NCBI GenBank assembly: GCA_932294295.1
Contig: OW028580.1
Coordinates: 38,358,836 to 38,422,835 of the forward strand
Direction of reading: 5' to 3'
DNA length: 64,000 nt
Source of the DNA: Alitta virens
Taxonomy: Eukaryota; Annelida; Polychaeta; Phyllodocida; Nereididae
Shown here one piece after another: positions 11,562-23,029 of this stretch. The notes below the pieces were generated by a model, which did not search any database, had not been told where the DNA came from, and saw nothing but the letters and a program-made list of their open reading frames with translations. Position 1 is the stretch's first letter, and each line of letters opens with the position of its first letter. Both the position numbers and the translations under genes were made by a program.

Positions 11562-12926
11562 TCAAATCTTGTCTTGCTGCCATGGTACACTCCCAGCTGC
11601 TGAGTTCACGTAGCTGACCAAGTATTGCCGCATTTCCTTGGCAGCTCTGTTGGTGTTGCCTCTGAACACATGTCCCATGTCTGGTTGATTGGCAGCATTC
11701 TCCGTCCATGCACCTGGGATGATCTCATGGATGTCGGCATTTTCCTGGTCCACAGCATTCACTTGAGCAGTTGGATACCTCACCCTCAGTAGGTTGTGCA
11801 ACACACAGCAAGCAAGAGTTATGGTACACACTCTGTCAGGACTTTGAGGCATTGTTGTGAGGAGACACCTGAACCTGGCAGCCAAAAGTCCAAAGGCATT
11901 CTCTACCACCCGTCTAGCTCTAGAAAGTCTGTAGTTGAAGATTCTGTCTTCCATGCTCATGTTCCTGTGAGGCAGAGGCTTCATCATCCAAGTCTGCAGT
12001 CCAAAGGCATCATCCCCAACTATGAAGTAAGGCACTGGTTGGTCATCATTAGGCAGGTTATCTGGTTCAGGTAATCCAATGTTCCCACTTTGTAGCGCTT
12101 CCTTCAATTCTGTCTGACTAAACACTCCAGCATCTGAGCCTGATCCACTGGCACCAATGTCAACGTGGAGGAACTTGTATTCAGCATCAACTACAGCCAG
12201 TAGGACAATAGAGAAAAATCCCTTGTAGTTGTAGAACAGGGATCCAGACTTGGCAGGACATCTGATGGCAACGTGCTTCCCATCAATGGCGCCGACACAG
12301 TGGGGGAAGTTCCATCTGTTGTAGAATCCATTGGCAACTTCTTTCCAGGCTTCTGGGATTACAGGACACTGCATGACTTCTGCTGAGTACTCGTCTATGA
12401 TGGCCTGGCAGACTTCGATGACAAGGATAGAAATGGTATTGAAGGCTACCCTAAATCCATACTGCAGAGACTTGTAGCTGTTGCCCGTACCCAGGTAGCG
12501 CAAGGTAATAGCCAGTTTCAATCCAGGTTCAAGGGCCCTCCTCCAAAAGGTATCCTGCTTTGTAATCCTAGGTCCCACTCTGGCAAGAACTTCATGGAAT
12601 AAGTCAGGCTCCATCCTCATGAAATTCTTGAAGCCACCCACATCTTCTGCAGTCAATTCAGCCATCAGTTTTTCATACTGCCCATAAAGAGGTCTTCTTA
12701 GCAGCCAAGGTCGCACCCACATTTGCCTTCTTCTTCTTCGTCTTGGTGCAGCAGCAGCATTTTCTAATAGGTCATCTTCATCAGTTGATGTTGTGGCCCT
12801 CACTGCATCGTCTTGCAGTTTCTGTTCTTCTTGCAGAATTATATCATTAGCAGCAGTCAATAGCTGGACTTGCATGTCCATGCACTTCAAATCCAATTCC
12901 ACCCTGTCGTAGTGTGATAAAGACAT
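11562..12926 (-). CDS. Harbinger transposase, DDE_Tnp_4 / HARBI1-like nuclease
   Basis: From ATG at 12926 this gives 454 aa. The frame is open up to 13019 but without an upstream ATG, so 12926 is preferred. Numbered from the open-frame start (add 31), the acidic residues lie in the expected order: D246 in CVGAIDGKH, D287/D296 in HVDIGASGSGSDAGVF, D336 in IVGDDAF, and E373 in RRVVENAFG. The order matches IS5/Harbinger-superfamily DDE nucleases. Other family hallmarks are the basic N-terminal stretch (RRRRRRQMW), YLGTGNSYKSLQYGF and the C-terminal ACCVLHNLLR. It would cut at the TIRs and insert at TWA. No stop or frameshift is present. The exact catalytic triad needs an alignment. Confidence 0.95.
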   Translation of the reverse strand: MSLSHYDRVELDLKCMDMQVQLLTAANDIILQEEQKLQDDAVRATTSTDEDDLLENAAAAPRRRRRRQMWVRPWLLRRPLYGQYEKLMAELTAEDVGGFKNFMRMEPDLFHEVLARVGPRITKQDTFWRRALEPGLKLAITLRYLGTGNSYKSLQYGFRVAFNTISILVIEVCQAIIDEYSAEVMQCPVIPEAWKEVANGFYNRWNFPHCVGAIDGKHVAIRCPAKSGSLFYNYKGFFSIVLLAVVDAEYKFLHVDIGASGSGSDAGVFSQTELKEALQSGNIGLPEPDNLPNDDQPVPYFIVGDDAFGLQTWMMKPLPHRNMSMEDRIFNYRLSRARRVVENAFGLLAARFRCLLTTMPQSPDRVCTITLACCVLHNLLRVRYPTAQVNAVDQENADIHEIIPGAWTENAANQPDMGHVFRGNTNRAAKEMRQYLVSYVNSAAGSVPWQQDKI

Positions 12927-13024
12927 ATCCAATTTTTCTGTAGTAGCAGCAACAACTTTGCAGTATGGTAGTCCGAAGTGGAATGATGGACAGTGGAACG
13001 CAGGCAGTTTAAATACCAAATTCA

Positions 13025-13357
13025 GAGCGATCCGGGTGAAAACCGCTTAACTCCGTAGTGATATCGTAGTAAGATCGTGTAAAGATCGGGTATATCCGTG
13101 AAGGTCCCGTGTAACATCCGGTTCACTCCGCCCGCCTCCGGCACAGTCGTGTTACCTCCGGCTACAACCGTGGCTCATTCCTTCTTTAACCGCGCTCCTC
13201 CGTACATATCCGTGTAGCACCCGTACACATCCGTGTCATGACCGTGTTGCTCCTTGTTGCCTCCGTCTTGCCTTCGTGTCCACACCGCCCAATTATTTCG
13301 TTTGTTTACATTTCTAACTTTTTCGCCCGGACCGCCCCGGATTTAACGAAATTTCAT
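13025..13357. promoter_or_regulatory. right subterminal iteron array of the Harbinger element
   Basis: The array repeats the motif set of the left end: ATCCGTGT, ACCGTGT, CTCCGG, CTCCGT, ATCGTGTA and ATCCGG variants at roughly 10-15 bp intervals. It lies upstream of the transposase gene, so it may double as its promoter. No TATA-like sequence was clear. Confidence 0.7.
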
Positions 13358-13402
13358 TCCGGGACGCTCCTGCGTCTGATCCGGCTATGTGTGAAACCCC
13401 CT
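13358..13402 (-). repeat. Harbinger right terminal inverted repeat, 45 bp
   Basis: Exact reverse complement of 8683-8727, followed directly by TTA (13403-13405), the second copy of the target site. Confidence 0.97.
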
Positions 13403-13405
13403 TTA

Positions 13406-14778
13406 GTCATTATAGCTATCATCACGGTCTTCAGTTAATCATTAGAAAGAGCTTTATCATAGATAAATAACTCTTATCATTTCCATTATCATATAATCAT
13501 TTCCTGAGGTCTCTCTGGCACCCAGGTGGGCACTCGCTAGCATTACCCTCTGGTTTGTTAGAGTGCTCTCCTGATCTGCCCATACATATTATGTACATAT
13601 CTGAATATTTGTACCTAATTAATAAAAACGTTCTGTTTGTTCTATATGCATTGTTTACGAAGTGTGTATTGTGCAATGAGCAGCAAATAAAAGTGTCTTG
13701 AGTCTTAAATAATGGTTGTTATTTATTTCGGGGAAAAGATACTCTCTATCATGTTTATCCGTGCGAAAGGCATATATAATTATGTATTTACAATATTTAC
13801 AAGAGTAATTTAAAAGCAGGACATATCCTTATATAGATAGCATAAAATCACATGGTTACCAACAACTAGTAACAGATAAGGATAACAATAAGCTAAAACA
13901 GCTATGCCACATAAAATTAGGGAATGCATATCAAAAAAATTAGGAATCAAAGAAAATGTAATTAATTTTGAAGAAGTTAGTTTAATAATACAATTGACTA
14001 GTAATTATTATTACAACTATAGTACTTGAAATTGTTATCTTTATAAGCCTTATAAATTATGTCTAAAATTATTGTAATAATTGACTGCAAGTCCAGTATT
14101 CATGAAAAGAATAAGTGTTAAAGACCCCACATTGATTGCATACACCATAGCAGTATTTTAAACCAACAAAAATATACGGATTGCCAAGATTTAGCTGCAG
14201 TAAATGTGTTGAGCAGCAACATTTTAGTCCACGAAACTGCAAAACTAAACTTAAACCCATGAGGCAGAAAACAATTGATTTTGCCCTTAAAAACTAATGC
14301 GCTAATGTTGTTAAATATGAAAATATTACGACCGAGGGAGTTTGTTATAATTAATCCGCTAAATCCCAGCAGTTATGCCCCGGAGACTGCTTAGCAAGAA
14401 TTAGGAGAATGGTAACAAAAGGCAAGCGGCTGACATGTTGGGATTTTGCACTTGGATGAAGAAATCATGCTTAATTAGACAGATTCCTTAATGAACTTAT
14501 GGCAGTCGATCATGAAGCACTTTTTCACATTTTTATCACACCATTTTTGTCATAGCCTGAGTTCTTGTAGTGTCACACCCATACAGAGGACTCTCTAAAT
14601 TAAGGACATACTGTTAGTAAGTAGTAAGTAGTAAGTACACTGGTCTTAATGGTGAGGTGGTCTTTGTAATGAGGGTGAATATGTAATTAAGGTAAATTCC
14701 AGATGGCATTCAAAATTGGGACAACATTATTTCAATAATGGCAGCCATCAAGACAACATCGTATCAAATTATCTGGGA
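13406..14778. other. non-coding stretch, no gene recognised
   Basis: AT-rich. Around 14640-14690 the phrase ggtcttaatggtgaggtggtctt is a remnant of the MITE family best seen at 51498-51734. No gene is recognised. Confidence 0.45.
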
Positions 14779-15622
14779 TAGATATAGGGAAAAAAATGAT
14801 ATCTTATAGGGAAAAAAACGATATCTTATAGGGAAAACAAATTATATCTTATAGGGAAAAAAACGATATCTTATAGGGAAAAAAATGATATCTTATAGGA
14901 AAAAAAATGATATCTTATAGGGAAAAATAATTATATCTTATAGGGAAAAAAAATGATATCTTATAGGGAAAAAAAGTATATCTTATAGGGGAAAAAATGA
15001 TATCTTATAGGGAAAAAAATGATATCTTATAGGGAAAAAATTATATCTTATAGGGAAAAAAAATGATATCTTATAGGGAAAAAAACGATATCTTATAGGG
15101 AAAAAAAATTATATCTTATAGGGAAAAAAACGATATCTTATAGGGAAAAAAACGATATCTTAAAGGGAAAAAAAATTATATCTTATAGGGAAAAAAAGTA
15201 TATCTTATAGGGGAAAAAATGATATCTTATAAAAGGGAAAAAAATGATATCTTATAGGGAAAAAATTATTTCTTATAGGGAAAAAAAATGATATCTTATA
15301 AGGAAAAAAACGATATCTTATAGGGAAAAAAAATTATATCTTATAGGGAAAAAAAACGATATCTTATAGGGAAAAAAATGATATCTTATAGGGAAAAAAT
15401 GATATCTTATAGGGAAAAAAATGATATCTTATAGGGAAAAAACGAGATCTTATAGGGAAAAAAATTATATCTTATAGGGAAAAAATTATATCTTATAGGG
15501 AAAAAAAATTATATCTTATAGGGGAAAAAATTATATCTTATAGGGAAAAATATTATATCTTATAGGGAAAAAAAATTATATCTTATAGGGAAAAAAAAAT
15601 TATATCTTATAGGGAAAAAATT
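14779..15622. repeat. minisatellite, unit about 22 bp (GATATCTTATAGGGAAAAAAAT)
   Basis: Roughly 37 to 38 tandem copies are present. The TATCTTATAGGG core is nearly invariant, while the A-run length and the bases before ATATC (TG, CG, TT, GT) vary. The top strand is strongly A-rich. There is no coding potential. Confidence 0.95.
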
Positions 15623-16153
15623 CATCAATTTACTAGGAGCAGCAACTCCTACTTATACTACATGATATACAGTTGATCTCATAGACTCGGAAACTGAATT
15701 CCATAGAACGTCATCTGAAGGATTCTCATTGGCTGAGGGACTGCCCTAACTAATGGAAACCCTACATTCTCATGATTGCAACAGATTCTGGACTTAAGTT
15801 TCTAAGTCTACCAAATCTGCTGTTAAGCACTTGCTTGAGCCATAATCAATAAATTTTCCAGAAAGTCTTTAATTTCAACGAATCCAGACTTTAGGAACTT
15901 TCCTGACTGTGAATCAGCAAATACCGGAAGTAACTTAATTTTGAAAATTTCTCGAGGCAAAGATGGCTTCAATTAAAGTTTAACAGAAAAGACAAACATT
16001 TCTTAGATTCGTAGATTTTATTCATTTATTCAGCTGTCATTATGATTAGAAACACTGATCCTGCAAATGTGTGATGTTGAGATGGACTTCGCGAAAGAAA
16101 CTTGTGACGATAGTTTAAGAGTTGCATGCGTCATTCAAGATCCTAAAGGCATA
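15623..16153. other. non-coding stretch, no gene recognised
   Basis: Unique AT-rich DNA between the minisatellite and the inverted-repeat element. Nothing recognised. Confidence 0.4.
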
Positions 16154-18100
16154 CAGTTGTATGCAAAAGTTTGACATAGCAGGATTATTAATTGTGTCAC
16201 TTTAAGGAGAAATCACAGCAGCATGCCAGTCTTCATTTAGTGAAAGGTAGATTTTCAGGCAATAATTCTTGAGAAAGCTGTATTTGCTTGAATGAAAAAA
16301 ATTAAATGGTAACAAATGGGCTGTGCGAAAGCTTTGGCACCTTTTTTACTGGCATAACTTCAATTTATTATTTTTTGATTGATATCAAAGCAAAAATTAT
16401 GTTGTTTAGTTTAGTGAACCTTAAACTGCATACACGTGTGAAAACAACCATAACAAATGTAATTCAACTGAATTAATTAATGTATTTTGGTCTGAACTGG
16501 TTGATTTTGTGAAGTGACAAAATAGGAACCTTAAAAAACCCACCTAATGACTGAAAATGACAATGGTTACCTGGCATGAATTACAAGAAGTTTTCATGAA
16601 GGTTTTAAATGGTCCACTTGGACATTTAGGGTAGCAAATTTCCAAAACGATGAATGAGAAAGGTGAAAAAAGCTACCGATGAGCCCCAGACCACCTCAAA
16701 AGGAATTGAGAATGATTTAGTAGCTAATGGTTTACCTGTACACAATGGTTCACAGCTGTCCACATGTGTTGAATAATGTGTACTGTTTCATGCATAATGC
16801 TTGTGGTCATTACCAAATAGCTCAACTTGATTCTAATTTGTCCACAGTTTATCATTAGACAACGATTCTTGCTTGTTCAGATCGGTGTTTAAAGCTGGAT
16901 TGTCAGACGATTTGAATGTTGCATCAATTCATTTTCTTCTAATACTGATTACCTGCCATCCACAGCCCTGCTAGGTTCATTATTTCTCTATTATACAAAT
17001 AAACTTCACCTAGCATAAAAAATTACCCATTTGTTTACATTGCATTGTCCATTGATATGAAAACGAGGCATAAATGAACGTCATGAGCGTCATTTGCGTC
17101 TACGCTTCTTACAGTTGCAAAAATGCTTGTGAACGTATACATACATATACAGCTTATAAATCATATAATTTGAAACAATTCTGATCTCTCTTTTTTTTTT
17201 AACCTTGAAATCGAATCGGCGACGCTCTTCATTACGTTCTTATGCATAATTTGCTAAAACGTAAACAAAGTCGAATTTCAGAGATATTTGCAAACTTAGA
17301 ATTAATTAATAAGCATTTTTTTTTTTTTTGGATGGCTTTTTTTGGGGTACAAAAACCGTTTGACAATCCAGCTTATTTTAAGCGGCTCTATATGTATTCC
17401 ATATACATGATATAGGAAAAAGCTTTTTCCTGAATGCAGAGCTCTTCTGGTCATGTGAACTGTCAAGAACTCAGTGGCAATGCATCATAACTCTATCAGC
17501 AGCCATACCTTCAGAATTTCTTTTGATGTGGTCTGGGAATAATTTGCTTTTTGGAAATTCTCCCTGGTCTGCTGCATTTTTCTTTCACCACCAACCAGGG
17601 TGCCAATGGCCATCTATCTCTGCATGACATTCCTCAAAGGACCGATGGACAGGTCAATTCTCTGTGACAACATCATGAAACCCTCTCCAAATCGATGCTA
17701 CAAAATTATATTTTTAATTTCAAGTTATTGGATAGCTTTTTTGAGGTTCTCAAAAAGTCACAATTGAGTTAAATGTAATTTTACATGGTTGGCTGCACCT
17801 GTGTTTTCAGTTTAGGATTAAATTAACTAAACTGAACAATTTTTGCGGTGAAATCAACAAAAAATCCATACTTACAACATTCAAATTTGGTAAATTAAAG
17901 GGTTACCCAAACTGTCGCACAACACGTTTTGTACCATTTGATTTCTTTCATAGAAACAAATACAGCTTTCTCCAGAATTATTGCCTTAAAAGCATCCTAC
18001 CATCCGCCTTTCGCAAAAATTGACTGGCATGTTGCTGTGATTCATCCTTAAATTGATATATTAAATAATCCTGTGATGCCCAAACTTTTCCATATAACTG
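16154..18100. mobile_element. DNA transposon with long, diverged terminal inverted repeats (TA target)
   Basis: The left end CAGTTGTATGCAAAAGTTTG and the right end (reverse complement) CAGTTATATGGAAAAGTTTG are flanked by TA (16152-16153 and 18101-18102). Homology of the inverted arms continues inward for at least 200 bp (GGATTATT, AATCACAGCA.CATGCCAGT, GGCAATAATTCT.GAGAAAGCTGTATTTG) and, more weakly, for several hundred bp (AGACCAC.TCAAAAG.AATT). The TA duplication and the GCAAAAGTTTG-type end suggest the Tc1/mariner superfamily. No transposase frame survives, so it is non-autonomous or dead. The centre contains another TIR element. Confidence 0.75.
16887..17385. mobile_element. MITE nested inside the inverted-repeat element
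   Basis: The left end TTTAAAGCTGGATTGTCAGACG (about 16887) is mirrored by CGTTTGACAATCCAGCTTATTTTAA ending near 17383. This gives inverted repeats around AGCTGGATTGTCARACG. The interior has no coding frame. It contains gaatcggcgacgctcttcattacgttc (about 17211), which recurs with one difference at about 36380. A precise TSD could not be fixed. Confidence 0.6.
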
Positions 18101-18603
18101 TATTTGGTAAATCAAGATAAAATTAATTACCAATTCGTTCATATAGAGTGGAACTCATTTTTAAGGCACAGAATGATTAACGTAAGCTTAATGCTAAGAT
18201 AAAATAAACAGAAGAAAGTCACTTTTTGTACTAGAAATGTAGTTCCACTTCCTGTGCCAAACTAACTTTTATCTTAATTCTATTAAACAAGGAACTGTCT
18301 CGAACGCAATCAGATCATCGTGAATTGCGAGTTTTGCTGATCTAGGACCATCCTGGCTTTTTATGGCTCAGGTGTGAAAATAACTTTTTATTCTTTATTT
18401 TCATTTGTTTTCCTCCTGTTGGTAACTTTACGCCACTTTAGCCCGCATCTTGCATTGCATTAAAAGCTACTATCGAGTAACACTGTTAGTTTTGCGTGTT
18501 GTCTTATTTTCAACAAGGAAAAATTGAAAAAAAGAAGTGGATTTCGTGTTTGCGAAACCACAAACAGAGCAGCAAACCATTAGTTTGGTTTATTTGAAAT
18601 TTA
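18101..18603. other. non-coding stretch, no gene recognised
   Basis: Unique AT-rich DNA between two DNA transposons. Nothing recognised. Confidence 0.4.
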
Positions 18604-19190
18604 AGGGGTGTTCACACTATCACGTATAAGACCTAGGTACCTATGGCCATGCATGAAAAATTTTGTTTGCGCGTGGTCATCCTTGTCTATAGTATTACGT
18701 GATTCACCCGCGGAGCGTTTTACGTATACTCGCTAATCCGTAGGATGCTCCTGGTCAAGCTTGACCACTCACGACCATATGTGGAGAGGGCAAACAATTT
18801 TAAAGATGTTTAAAACTTTGGTGGACGTTCTACGAGTGATTGTTTATATTAGTTATGTAACTTGCTCAGGGGGTCGTTGGCGAGCGTTTTACGTACGTTT
18901 TATGTATGTCCGTGGCCATCCTTGGCCATACGTAGCCACCCTATCCTTGAACCACTCGCACGAGCGATCTACAAGTGATCAAAGGGGGATCTACGAGCGA
19001 TCTACATGCCTGACGGATGCCTGACGAATACCTGACGAGCGTTTCACGGATGTCCGGCGAGTGATCTACGATTGCCCATCTACACTCGTAGAAAGTCGTT
19101 ATACGTGTATAACAGAGCCATGAGTGCGCACTTATAGCTAATTATTGATGTACGTGGTCATACATAGGTCTTATACGTGATAGAGTGAGT
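18604..19190. mobile_element. MITE, Harbinger-like family, copy 1 (right terminus decayed)
   Basis: It begins AGGGGTGTTCACACTATCAC after TTA (18601-18603). The right arm has the inverted repeat GGTCTTATACGTGATAG, but its last bases have decayed into the adjacent (TTTTG)n. The interior is filled with TACGT/CTACGAGTGAT/GAGCGTTTTACG variants and has the palindrome-like core TTTAAAGATGTTTAAA at 18799-18814. It is homologous along its length to the copy at 28392-29066. It has no coding capacity. Confidence 0.85.
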
Positions 19191-19396
19191 TTGTTTTGTT
19201 TTGCTTTGTTTTGTTTTGTTTTGTCTGTTTGTTAGATAGTTAATGAGTTAGTAAGTTACTTATTTATTTATTTACTTACTTACTTACTTACTTACTTTTT
19301 TTACTTATCTACTTAATTACTTTTTTTTTTACTTACTTACTTATCTACTTACTTATCTACTTAATTACTTTTTTTTACTTACTTACTTACTTACTT
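19189..19396. repeat. microsatellites (TTTTG)n and (TTAC)n
   Basis: A TTTTG tract at 19189-19226 is followed, after a short gap, by CTTA/TTAC units with embedded T-runs up to about 19395. Confidence 0.9.
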
Positions 19397-20186
19397 TCTG
19401 ATATTCATTCTCTCTTACTATGTTTAAGCGCTGAAATTTCATTGTCAATGAGATATGGCCAAATTACCTGCTGTCCCAACTTTGCTGGAAAACCTAAAAC
19501 AAAATAAAAATACAAAATATACTGTCCATTCCTGATTTACAATAAAAAGATCCTAATAATATGTATCTCTTGTTTTGTTACTCAAAGTTGGTTTACCTGC
19601 TAAGTCCAGTGTATACAGATCAACTAGCTTTTAAAACCTACCATGCCTAAGTTACAACAAAGGACTGTACTCCTTTGTAACTAGGCACATCTGTTTACTC
19701 GAACATTAAAATTTCATAGAAACTGAGACAAAGTGCCATAAAGCTTACACACCTTCCTTTGAAGATCTTGGGAAAACAATCCATCCTTATTCTTGGAAAT
19801 TTGTATGGAAAAAGACCACACAGCATGTCATGTGAGGAATCACATTTTTAATTCCATCAGGTCTAAGATCAGGTTTGATGTCTTCTAGCATCAACCCAGA
19901 GCATATGTAAATGATGTTCAATGTCAGAATGTCGTGGTGTCTGTGTGTCATAGTGATAGGAAATTGATGCTAACCAACCTGACCCAGCAATATTCATTAG
20001 GGTATACTACAGGCTGTTATACCGATCCCTATGAGGGCAGGTTGGTTTTCTCAGATAATATTACACTTTAGATCAATCGTATGTATCAAGACAGTGCTAC
20101 AGTAATGCCTGAAAAGTTTATAGCCACACCTTTTTCTTGTCATTTACCCCAGCATTAACACAGCATTAACACAGTCAAACAGACAC
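19397..20186. other. non-coding stretch, no gene recognised
   Basis: No coding frame or element recognised. Confidence 0.4.
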
Positions 20187-20310
20187 TATCTATCTATCTA
20201 TCTGTCTATCTATTAATCTATCTATCTATCTATCTATCAATCTAATAGTATCTCTCCTGGTTACTTCCTTCCATTCCCCTCTCCCTCCCTTCCTCCCTTC
20301 CTTCCTTCCC
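20187..20310. repeat. microsatellites (TCTA)n and (CCTT)n-like
   Basis: TCTA units at about 20187-20247 are followed by a pyrimidine tract of CTTCC/CCTC units at about 20265-20310. Confidence 0.9.
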
Positions 20311-21144
20311 TGCTCTCAGATAAATTCAAATTATACAGTATACTAGATTCAACACTTATATGGCGCAATGCAATTTCAGCAAAATCATTTTAAATCTGTC
20401 TCATATGACCTTAAACTGTTTTGTACATGACTGAGTTGGGGAGAATATCAACTAAAGTTTATTGTGATACTTATAGATACAAGAATTTACTTACTTTTGA
20501 GGGCATCTGTATTATTATTTTATCATCTGATAGTTGTCACTGTGATAACAAGTATCAGCCACATTTATTATCATATATATATATAATTTTTATTGACAAT
20601 CTCAATATCATGAGTTGATACATGTGGCAAAACAACAAAAACAGAAAACTACGAAACATTCACTACAAATACTACATAGGTTATGACTACAGAATATGTA
20701 CAGAAGACTGAATAATAGCGAATATAGTACTATTAACAAATCGATGTCCGGTCCCAGTTCTTTCATTTTATAGAGACAGTCGAAGAGACCTGCTCTTTTT
20801 ACATGTACATTATGAACAAACATTTATGAAGATGTATGAAAATAATATATGTATTCATACACAGCATAGTATAATACCGTTTTATGCTAAATAGTTCAGG
20901 AGAGTATCCAAGTGTGCTTGACCTCTGGGACTAAGACAGCGGATTGATAATTGTCAGTCTGTGATAGGGTGCGGAAGATGATTGCAGATCACCAGAGCAG
21001 TGATGCACTGACCCTGAGAATGTGTAGAATCTAGTTGATGGTTGAGTCAACAGAGCAGTGATGCACTGACCCTGGGACTCTGCAGTGTCCGGTGTTGGAG
21101 GAGGGGTCGGGGTGGGGGGAGGGGCACAGTATGGACAAAATATA
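20311..21144. other. non-coding stretch with a short duplication
   Basis: The phrase agagcagtgatgcactgacc occurs at about 20994 and again at about 21052, a local duplication. No gene is seen. Confidence 0.45.
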
Positions 21145-21700
21145 CATTACATGACTACATTCAAAACATTTCCCAACGCATGTATTATTTCTGGTTCTTT
21201 AGCTGACATTAATGTCTGGAATTTTTTATTGTTGTTTAGACTATCGAAGTTAGCAATTATATCAGCTGCTTTGAAAAACAGTGTAGTTCTTGGGGTTATG
21301 TTTTTGCTACATATTAGAAGGGAGTTCAATTCATCTTCTATTTCATCGGAGTTACATTTATCACATTTCCTTTTTTCTAATGGTAATTTGGGTGTTTCAT
21401 GTCTACCCATTTCCATTTTGAGGCAATGAGAGCTTACTCTAAATCGAGCTATGTTATTGTATGTTTTCTTAGGGAGATTTAAAGTCAAATTAGGTTCGAG
21501 ACACTAAGTGGTTTTAAATAGCTTGCAAGTTCTTAGTTTAGGTTGTTTATCGCTGTCATTTATTTCCTTTAGAATTCTGATTCTGGATTGTTCATTAGTG
21601 TATACATGTAGTTTTATCTCTTTTACTAAAGAATTAGCATTACCAATCACTGACCACCATGTGATTCTTGCATTATTGACCTTTGATATTTGCATGAATG
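21145..21700 (-). pseudogene. non-LTR retrotransposon (LINE) ORF2 C-terminal fragment
   Basis: On the minus strand, two adjoining frames (21695-21504 and 21488-21147) read like the 3' end of a LINE polyprotein. First comes a segment ending in LRTCKLFKTT. Then comes a region with RFRVSSHCLKMEMGRH and KRKCDKCNSDEIEDELNSLL, the cysteine-containing C-terminal motif common after the RT domain of many LINEs, followed by FDSLNNNKKFQTLM. Stops separate the parts and there is no RT catalytic core, so this is a 5'-truncated, decayed copy. Family assignment is from motif pattern only. Confidence 0.7.
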
Positions 21701-21780
21701 GTCAGATATTACCCAGCTCACATGGCATGACAGTCCTCGAGCAATTGCCCATTCACCTGAGTCTGCCAATTGACACCTGA

Positions 21781-22743
21781 GTCTGCCATGTGCCAAATGA
21801 GCCCAATGAGGTTTGGCTGATTATTGATCATAATACTAAATAGAATCAAAGCACATTTATGGCTTCATATGATATTAATTAGTGTAATAATAGCAGAAAT
21901 AAGCAATTACAGGCGTAACTAATTATCCAGATGCTTCATTTGTAAAATCTGATAAAAATCAAACGTTCTATAACTTGTAAACTACAAATAATGAATATAT
22001 TGCAATTGCAGCGACCGAAAGCTACTGACATAAATATGTTAATAATATTTGATGATCATTTCGATCACACAGTCTGAATTTGTAAATTGGTATTTGCATG
22101 TGTCTGAATATATTTTGGTATGACTGCATTATGAAGATTATCACGAGGCAATATTACAAAATTTGATATGACCTTGAGTTGTGAATGAAATTGCATGATA
22201 TTAACAATATTAGTCCAAAGCAGGAATTCGATAATATGGAGCAATTTTCATAATTCTGGGACTTATTCATCATTATGAGGCATGGCGTGGCAGATTCATT
22301 CTGACTCATTTAATCAGGAATTGGCTAAGCCAACTTCTACTGCTGTATTCTGGAACTTCGTTGGTTTTTTTGTTCTTCTAATAGGATAGTGTTTAACATT
22401 ATGTGAGAATTTCAAGTCTTAGTACCTCATCATTACTTCAGTCGATGAAATTTGTTTAATGTGCTTTTTTCCAGCAACTCTAATGAAACAACAAATACCT
22501 GTGTGTATCATTGATTGATGAATGTGTTCCTGCAACAACAACAAACAAAATAAAAATCATGTGTTTGTCTCCTTCTTGAATCCTAGTGAGTGGGAAGCTC
22601 CTGGTGGCCAAGAGGGCTGTCATCACTTAACAATAAAGTTAACAATCATCCAGTTTCTGTTTTAGATTAATTGATGACAATTTGTAATTGATGTATATTA
22701 CACAATATGTGACCAATAATCTATAATTTTGATCAACCTTTTG
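21781..22743. other. non-coding stretch, no gene recognised
   Basis: AT-rich DNA without supported features. Confidence 0.4.
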
Positions 22744-23029
22744 TCAGTTCAGTGACCCTGGTTCAATACATCTTATCATGGCCTGTGGAGTTGGATGATT
22801 GTTGCTGGCATCTCCATGTCTTGTTTTCCCATCTTCCCACATAACCCTACAGTCTACCGCCTCCTGTTTTATGCATTCAAATTCTGACACGTACACAGTT
22901 ACACTCCCTGCAGAGTTAGGTGTAGTAAATTGATATCCGATCGGAAACGGTGGCAAAAAGTCTGGCTGCCGAGTGAATATGTACTGGGAGTCTGGCCCAT
23001 CCTTCAACCAGTAGCTCACCCAGTAGATC
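22744..23029 (-). CDS. possible terminal exon of an unrecognised gene
   Basis: An open stretch on the minus strand runs from just inside a possible splice acceptor (gctgacag, about 23030) to a stop at 22744. It encodes about 95 residues with balanced composition, including QIYWVSYWLKDG, RQPDFLPPFPIGY, TVYVSEFECIKQ and DCRVMWEDGK. There is no ATG at its upstream end, which fits an internal-to-last exon rather than a whole gene. I do not recognise the family and see no partner exons. It could equally be a chance frame or a transposon fragment. Confidence 0.25.

Larger units (their letters stand above)
8683..13402. mobile_element. PIF/Harbinger DNA transposon, apparently intact and autonomous
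   Basis: The 4720-bp element is flanked by the 3-bp duplication TTA (8680-8682 and 13403-13405), the TWA target type known for PIF/Harbinger. Its terminal inverted repeats, starting AGGGGGTTTCACAC, match perfectly over 45 bp. Inside are two convergent genes: a two-exon MADF/Myb-like protein gene (plus strand, 9389-11315) and a DDE transposase gene (minus strand, 12926-11562). Neither reading frame has an internal stop. Both ends carry dense arrays of CCGTGT/CTCCGG motifs. Identical TIRs and open genes suggest recent activity. Identification rests on gene content, TSD and TIR together. Confidence 0.95.
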
